Source: Chara braunii (taxonomy: Eukaryota > Streptophyta > Charophyceae > Charales > Characeae). From it: a stretch of DNA of 64,000 nt. The notes beneath the pieces were generated by a model. It made no database searches, was not told the origin of the DNA, and saw nothing but the letters and a program-made list of their open reading frames with translations. Position 1 is the stretch's first letter, and each line of letters starts with the position of its first letter. The stretch spans positions 2,107,796-2,171,795 of the forward strand of contig BFEA01000147.1 of the NCBI GenBank assembly GCA_003427395.1, written 5' to 3'. Below, piece after piece: positions 58,791 to 64,000 of this stretch. The translations under genes and the position numbers were made by a program.

Positions 58791-61700
58791 CATCAGGAGG
58801 ACCGAAGAGTAAATTGATATGATATTATTACTTGAGCATGTAGCCACGTCTATCTAGTACCTTTCTCGAGCTTTCCCACAGACTTGCTCATTCTTTTGGG
58901 TGGTGGCCGACCAATCACTCGACTGGATTTGGTTAGCTTTATGATACGTGTTAAGCTCTTAGCATTTATTAATTAAGCTCTGTCAAAAATATAAGGTTGG
59001 CTATCATTTCATCACATGTAGAGGGAGTTTGGAGGTTCTGTCGTTCCTGTATTTTGCTTAATGGGCAAAAAATAACGTATTATGATAAAAATGTCATATC
59101 TTTTAACAAAGTTTCTTATGAACGGGGATTGATCGGTATTTATTGCATTAACTCTTATGATATGTTGCCATTGTTTACTAAAAACAAGGTACAACAGAGG
59201 GAGTTATGTGACTACCGTTGATGAATGAGTCGTCGTTAGTCGTACATTCAAGGTTTCTCTTCCGAACGAGCTGTTCATCTGGGATCAACATTTCTAATTT
59301 GTTTCTCGACCATTTCGAGACTCATTAACCTCGTCTATCATACCCAAAGCTAGCTCACTAACGATACTAAATCAGTGAGTCAATATATTTACAAGAAGGA
59401 CCATTAGAGAATAAACTAGGTTTCCAATAGCTCTTGCAATCCGATGAACCTTCATTAAGCTACTCATTATCAGAACGTTAAGAGCATGTGTTCAACTAGA
59501 TGTAACTATCTCAAAACTCGAAGGGTTTTACAGATGAGCTTCAGTGACATGAGCAAAATCCTAAAAATATTACGGCAATTTCATGTTATTATAATAAAGT
59601 CTTTAATTATCAAGACAAATTTTGAAAGGGCCCCTGTCCTAAAAAATTGAACTGCCAGTCAACACACGAGTTTCAAATGAGAACTGCCATGAGTGACATT
59701 TTGTGTGACATTTTGAACCAAGATTGACATGTAGTAGCACTTTTCAGTCTATACTGGATGACACTAAGACTTGTCGCACCTTGCGTTATACATGAACTGG
59801 GGAGGTAAATTGGCAGTACTTTGTGTTGTACATAGTCAGGTAGGAGCTCTCAATCATTTACTACTTGACTTTTGAGCAAAGTCTTATCTGCTAACAGTGC
59901 CTGGTGTGTTATTTGAGTTGAGCTTACCGTCATCCAAACTTTACGCGTTGTTTGCTACTGGTGATACTTTCTGCCATAAGTAGAACAGGCTTAACTACCA
60001 GAAGCATGCTCTGTGTTTTTCTCGGGTAGGTATTGCCACACTACTGCATGCCACCTGGGGCGGTGTTTGATTGTCAACAAGACTCAGTTTATTACCCTGT
60101 GAAGTTCATCAATAGAGGGACTCCCTATAGTAAATGAACAAGGAGTAACTCTTAGTAAAAACAAAATTGTACCATTGTGGATCAGATATTGACAACAAGT
60201 TATGATACATACAAACAGGAGTTGTACATAGCCAAATTCATACATTGGAAAGTGGGTTGAACCGATTGTCAACCATGCACCATGTACTTCTCAAATGAGT
60301 ATCACTACCGGCAACACTTGGTAACTCCCCACGTCAAGTTACGAGACCTTTAAGCGAACAGTGACTTTCTGACTCATTCAGTAAGCAAACTCTAAGATCA
60401 TTCTTAACAAAACCTAAAAAAGAAATGTACAACAAAGACACTTTCGTGATGCTTAACACCCTCTATGAAGACAAGTTCGAAAGTTGTGGAAGCAAAATAT
60501 TCGATGAAATCGAAATTTACAAAAAGAACGTTGAGAGATGTTGCAGTTGGGGAGGTAAAGAACCAACACAAGTTTATAGAGTATATGATTTACATTCATG
60601 AATCAGACGAGGAGTTGCATAGCACAATCCCATCCTTAAAGAGCGTGCAAAGGGCAAAAGAAGTAGTCAATGCTCAATAGGTCAAGATAGAGGGACCATC
60701 TCTTTAAGTTGTAAGCAATTTTTTTTTGACCATTCACATTCAAATAACGAAAAGTATCAATCTGTGTTTATTCAACAACATCTTCATCATTAGACATCAG
60801 TCATTTTCCTTGCATAATTGACTTCAGTCGAGATATGGGCAAGTTCTCTTTCGCAGTTTCAACGATGACTATCTCATGCGGTCACACCAGAGATCAACAA
60901 TCAAAATTAATTATCACATAACATCTAGCAGTCGACTTTCAAATCAGTACCAATTAATTTGTGTTTCCATCAAGTACACATTCTTAGTGAAATCTCAGTT
61001 TGCATCTCTCATATCATTTTCAAGCCTAACTTTTAGCAAGTTGACTCGGTTCCTGTATTACTTTTGATACATGAGTGACATCACTTTGTTCTCATTTAGT
61101 CAACCTGTCTTAGACAATCTCAACAGGATTGTCTCAAATGATGCTTTCCAATATCAGTATGTCAGTGCAGTTGGGTTCAGACAAAAAAATCTGTCAATCT
61201 TTGTTGTCCTCACTTAGTTCGCATAAGAAACTACCCAAGATCTGAGGATCTATGTGAGAAAGGGGAAAGAGACTCATAAGCATTTCAATTAAGTTTGGCT
61301 TACAACAACCCGGTATGTTGAGGAGAGAACAATGGTGTTTCAGGAGGAAACAAACTGATTCATAGCTTGGTCATAAATTTTACATTGACTATTATAGGTT
61401 TCTGGTCCCTTTTTACCTCATCGATAGTTTTTACTGGGTGAATTGGTTGGCCTAGCCAAAAGGTATGTCTCACCAGCAGAGATTGACAATAAGTCAGTGA
61501 CTCAACCATCAAAGTTTCGACATCTGATACGAGGGATCTTCTTCATGCCATATCTCCCTACTCTATGGGATAAGTTCTATGCTATGCTTTATTTTCAATC
61601 TTTGGCCTTGGATGGACGTTCTCGGAACTCGTGGGCTTTAGGTGGCTACATCTCTAAGCCACAATCTCAGAAGGCACATAGACATAGCTTAAAGCACAAG

Positions 61701-62130
61701 AGATGCACGGACGAATGAGAGATTGCAAATAATACTTAAGAGGGATGAGTGAGGACTCTTGACGAGTATTGACCATGTCCATTCATGTGTACTTTCTAAG
61801 ATTATTACGAGTTTTTACCTTCCCTCATCCATCTTGTTTTTGCCTTGAGTCAGTCAATCTTGATTCATTTTCAATGACATTGTTTGATGTTATGCACTTT
61901 GTTGATCTTGTCATAGTTCTCAAATTCATAAATTGACAAACTTGATATGTGCATGACATACTTAAAATTTTCAATTTATTATTTGCATGATCATTAATGT
62001 TCCGAATCATAATAAAAGATTCATAAGACCGGGGACCGACGTAGACCGTAATTGAAGGGTCTCGTTCGAAGCCGAACACACACAATAGGAATGGATTTAC
62101 ATTTATTAATTAATTAATTAATTAATTAAT
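58791..62130. other. AT-rich stretch, no recognised gene
   Basis: Composition changes to clearly AT-rich with normal complexity: no long homopolymers, MITEs or microsatellites until (TTAA)n at 62107-62132. Short frames at 58997-59221, 60465-60680 and 61443-61718 (+) have no known domain. It ends next to a retrotransposon gag remnant, so it may be decayed retrotransposon sequence. Confidence 0.35.
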
Positions 62131-62149
62131 TACAAAACTCAAAAAAATC

Positions 62150-63256
62150 ATTGGTGGCAGCCTGTTGACTTTCTGGTCACCAAGAGTGGCATGACTGGGA
62201 AAAGTGCGACAAAAGTTCGGGGCATGAACATCATTCCTGACCTTGGTGCGGACCCCACCGTCACCACCCCAGGGTATCCTTGTTGCTCTGCTACCGCCTC
62301 AGGGCCAGATTTAAATAAGAATACGTTAGGCATCTTCGCCTTAAGTAATCCCACTTCCTTACGCATTTCTGTCAGCTTTCGCTGATATCTTTTCATCTTC
62401 CACATCATATCTTTCAATCTCTAAAGGAAACCTAAAGCAGACTCTCGTTCATCATTAACGTCTTCCCCATCCGACTCAAGGATTATTGGCTGCTTCAGGA
62501 TAGTTTCAGCGTTCAACCTTTGAGTTACTCTTTCATCATTTTCCTCCTCTTTAACCCAGACAGACAATTCCTCCTCTTCCTACCATAGCCTGAATATTGC
62601 AGGAGGTGCAGGGGATGCATTCACCCATCTGATGTCCTATTTCTTTGTTCCTCATGGAATGTTGGAGTCAATCTAGACTCCAAATTTATCGTATATGTCC
62701 TCGTCCAAATTCGAGGATCAAACCATCACTTTCGTCAAACCTTCTCATCTGGCAATAGCGAGTGGTGTGACCCTTTAGCCCGCAATGCCTACACATGGCA
62801 TTCCTCTAGTCGAAATGCACCCCTTCATAACCTTAGTCAACTTCCTGGGCATTTTTACTATCATGCCCTAACTACCTTGACCATTTCATCCGTTAATGCG
62901 GCCGCCACCATTGCGTCCACCTCCTCGGTCTCCGCCATTGCCTCATCCGCCACCGTTGCGGCCTCCTTGGCCATTACCACCTTTGATAGCCACCGCTTGC
63001 CCCTTGTTATTGGGTTCCTCCTGCCATGCTGGCCTGTGATGCTTGCTGCGCGGTGTCGGAGGGCACGGTGCCCGACCCTCCTCCGTGTACCAAGTCCCTG
63101 CTTGGTACAGTCCCTCGCGTCACTGCCTCGGCCTGTAGATGTGCCTTGGGATTTCGTTGCCGTTAATGCCCAGGCTGTGCTTCGGCTCAGACCAGTCTTG
63201 GTGGTTGTACCCCTGACAAAAGGGGTGCGCCGCAGGGCTTCCATAGGTCCACGCAA
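62150..63256 (-). pseudogene. Decayed retrotransposon gag with CCHC zinc knuckle
   Basis: On the minus strand a Gly/Asn/Arg-rich stretch (about 62990-62870: GGNGGDRGGGRNGGG-like) is followed by CRHCGLKGHTTRYC at 62793-62752. This is a CX2CX4HX4C nucleocapsid knuckle. Then come DESDGLILEFG, acidic sequence, and a coiled stretch MKRYQRKLTEMRKEVGLLK (about 62410-62330). Stops and frameshifts break the frame. The layout suits the gag of an LTR retrotransposon, probably Ty3-like. No protease or reverse transcriptase is seen in the window. Confidence 0.55.
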
Positions 63257-64000
63257 GCGCGGCGCCCTGCTGTACAGCAGAGCACAACCAGCCTGTGGCC
63301 GTGATAGCCGCCGGCTTCGCCCTGGGACGTGGAAGTGAAAGGACTGACGCGGTCTTTTCTGTAGGGCGCCGAAATCCCCTCTACAGGGTTATGGGTTAGG
63401 TGCACGAAATAGAGGTCGCTAAAAAGAGAGGAAACAAAGCGCCGAATTTGAACTCGCTTCGTCCGAACCTTGCAGCGGGACCCCGATGGCCAGGTAAAGA
63501 GGCAGATACAGTGAGGACTAAAAGAAAAAAGAAAAAAGAAAAAAAAACATAGTAAAAGAAAGAAAAGGAACGAGAAAGGTTGAAAGTCGGGTGCAAGATT
63601 TGTGCGTGAACGTGGATTGATGTTCAGGCAAGGGTGCCGCACGGAGACATTCCGGGACGTCACCCTTTCCTTTTCAGCGATTATTATTATTATTATTGAT
63701 ATTATTAATATTTTTTTATTACTACTTGGTTTTTCTAAATTTGGTTTTGAACCTGTTGGCTTGTCCTTTCGCGGGAAGCCAACGGTTCGAATTTCGAAGC
63801 CAACAGTCCGTAGCCTAAGTAGGCCGACCTTGCATATACTATCCGTTGGTGAACCCCGATCTGGCTCCGTGCGATGAGACCCTAAAAGAAGGGTGACCCG
63901 CGGCCTCATCGGTAGGAGGCCTATCACCCCCCTGTGGACGGTCATAAGCCCCCTCCTTGCCATCGGACATGGGTACCCGATGAAGATGGGTCTGCGCTGC
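63257..64000. other. Unassigned, with tRNA-like B-boxes
   Basis: GCCAACGGTTCGAATTTCG (63779) on plus and GCGAGTTCAAATTCGGC (minus, about 63440-63456) resemble tRNA B-boxes, and (ATT)n lies at 63681-63720. A 258-codon minus frame (63963-63187) crosses these repeats and is not accepted as a gene. Confidence 0.35.

Noticed and set aside
63187-63963. 258-codon frame near the right edge
   Set aside because: Crosses tRNA-like fragments and (ATT)n; Ile and Phe runs come from simple repeats.

Overview
This is a repeat-rich nuclear window from a plant-type eukaryote, most likely a streptophyte green alga or land plant; a charophyte such as Chara is my best guess, not proven. The evidence is a spliced ER-type (P2A) calcium pump of the plant ECA class with GT-AG introns up to 4 kb, organelle-type tRNA sequences, many retroposed fragments, long homopolymers and microsatellites, and three N gaps. 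Nothing looks bacterial: no operons and no dense coding.

Layout. 1-4.8 kb: two short inverted-repeat elements, then the last exon of an unidentified Gln-rich protein (+) and its 3' flank. 5.8-18 kb: two copies of a >1.2-kb repeat family. The second copy is split by a 5'-truncated LINE with target-site duplication and by a second polyA-tailed element. Between the copies lie a mitochondrial-type tRNA cluster (trnV, trnD, trnS fragment), a 66-bp tandem repeat and a decayed Helitron helicase. 22.7-39.5 kb (possibly to 42.3 kb): a seven-exon gene on the minus strand for an ECA/SERCA-type Ca2+-ATPase of about 1093 residues. I could join all exons in phase, and all catalytic motifs are present. Its introns hold MITEs, SINE-like tRNA derivatives, U6 snRNA retropseudogenes and one copy of the polyA-tailed element. 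39.6-40.7 kb: an array of type III hammerhead ribozymes on the same strand as the pump, bordered by (TA)n tracts and containing a leftover Nextera junction adapter. 43.9-58.4 kb: tRNA-derived tandem units, more U6 copies, several MITE families, a sixth hammerhead element and low-complexity tracts. 58.8-62.1 kb: an AT-rich stretch of normal complexity without a recognisable gene. 62.1-63.3 kb: a decayed retrotransposon gag with a CCHC zinc knuckle (minus).

Only the Ca2+ pump is a confidently functional protein-coding gene. The most interesting non-coding content is the hammerhead family (five copies near the start of the pump gene, one at 48.7 kb), the six dispersed U6 copies, and at least five inverted-repeat families that share termini across the window.
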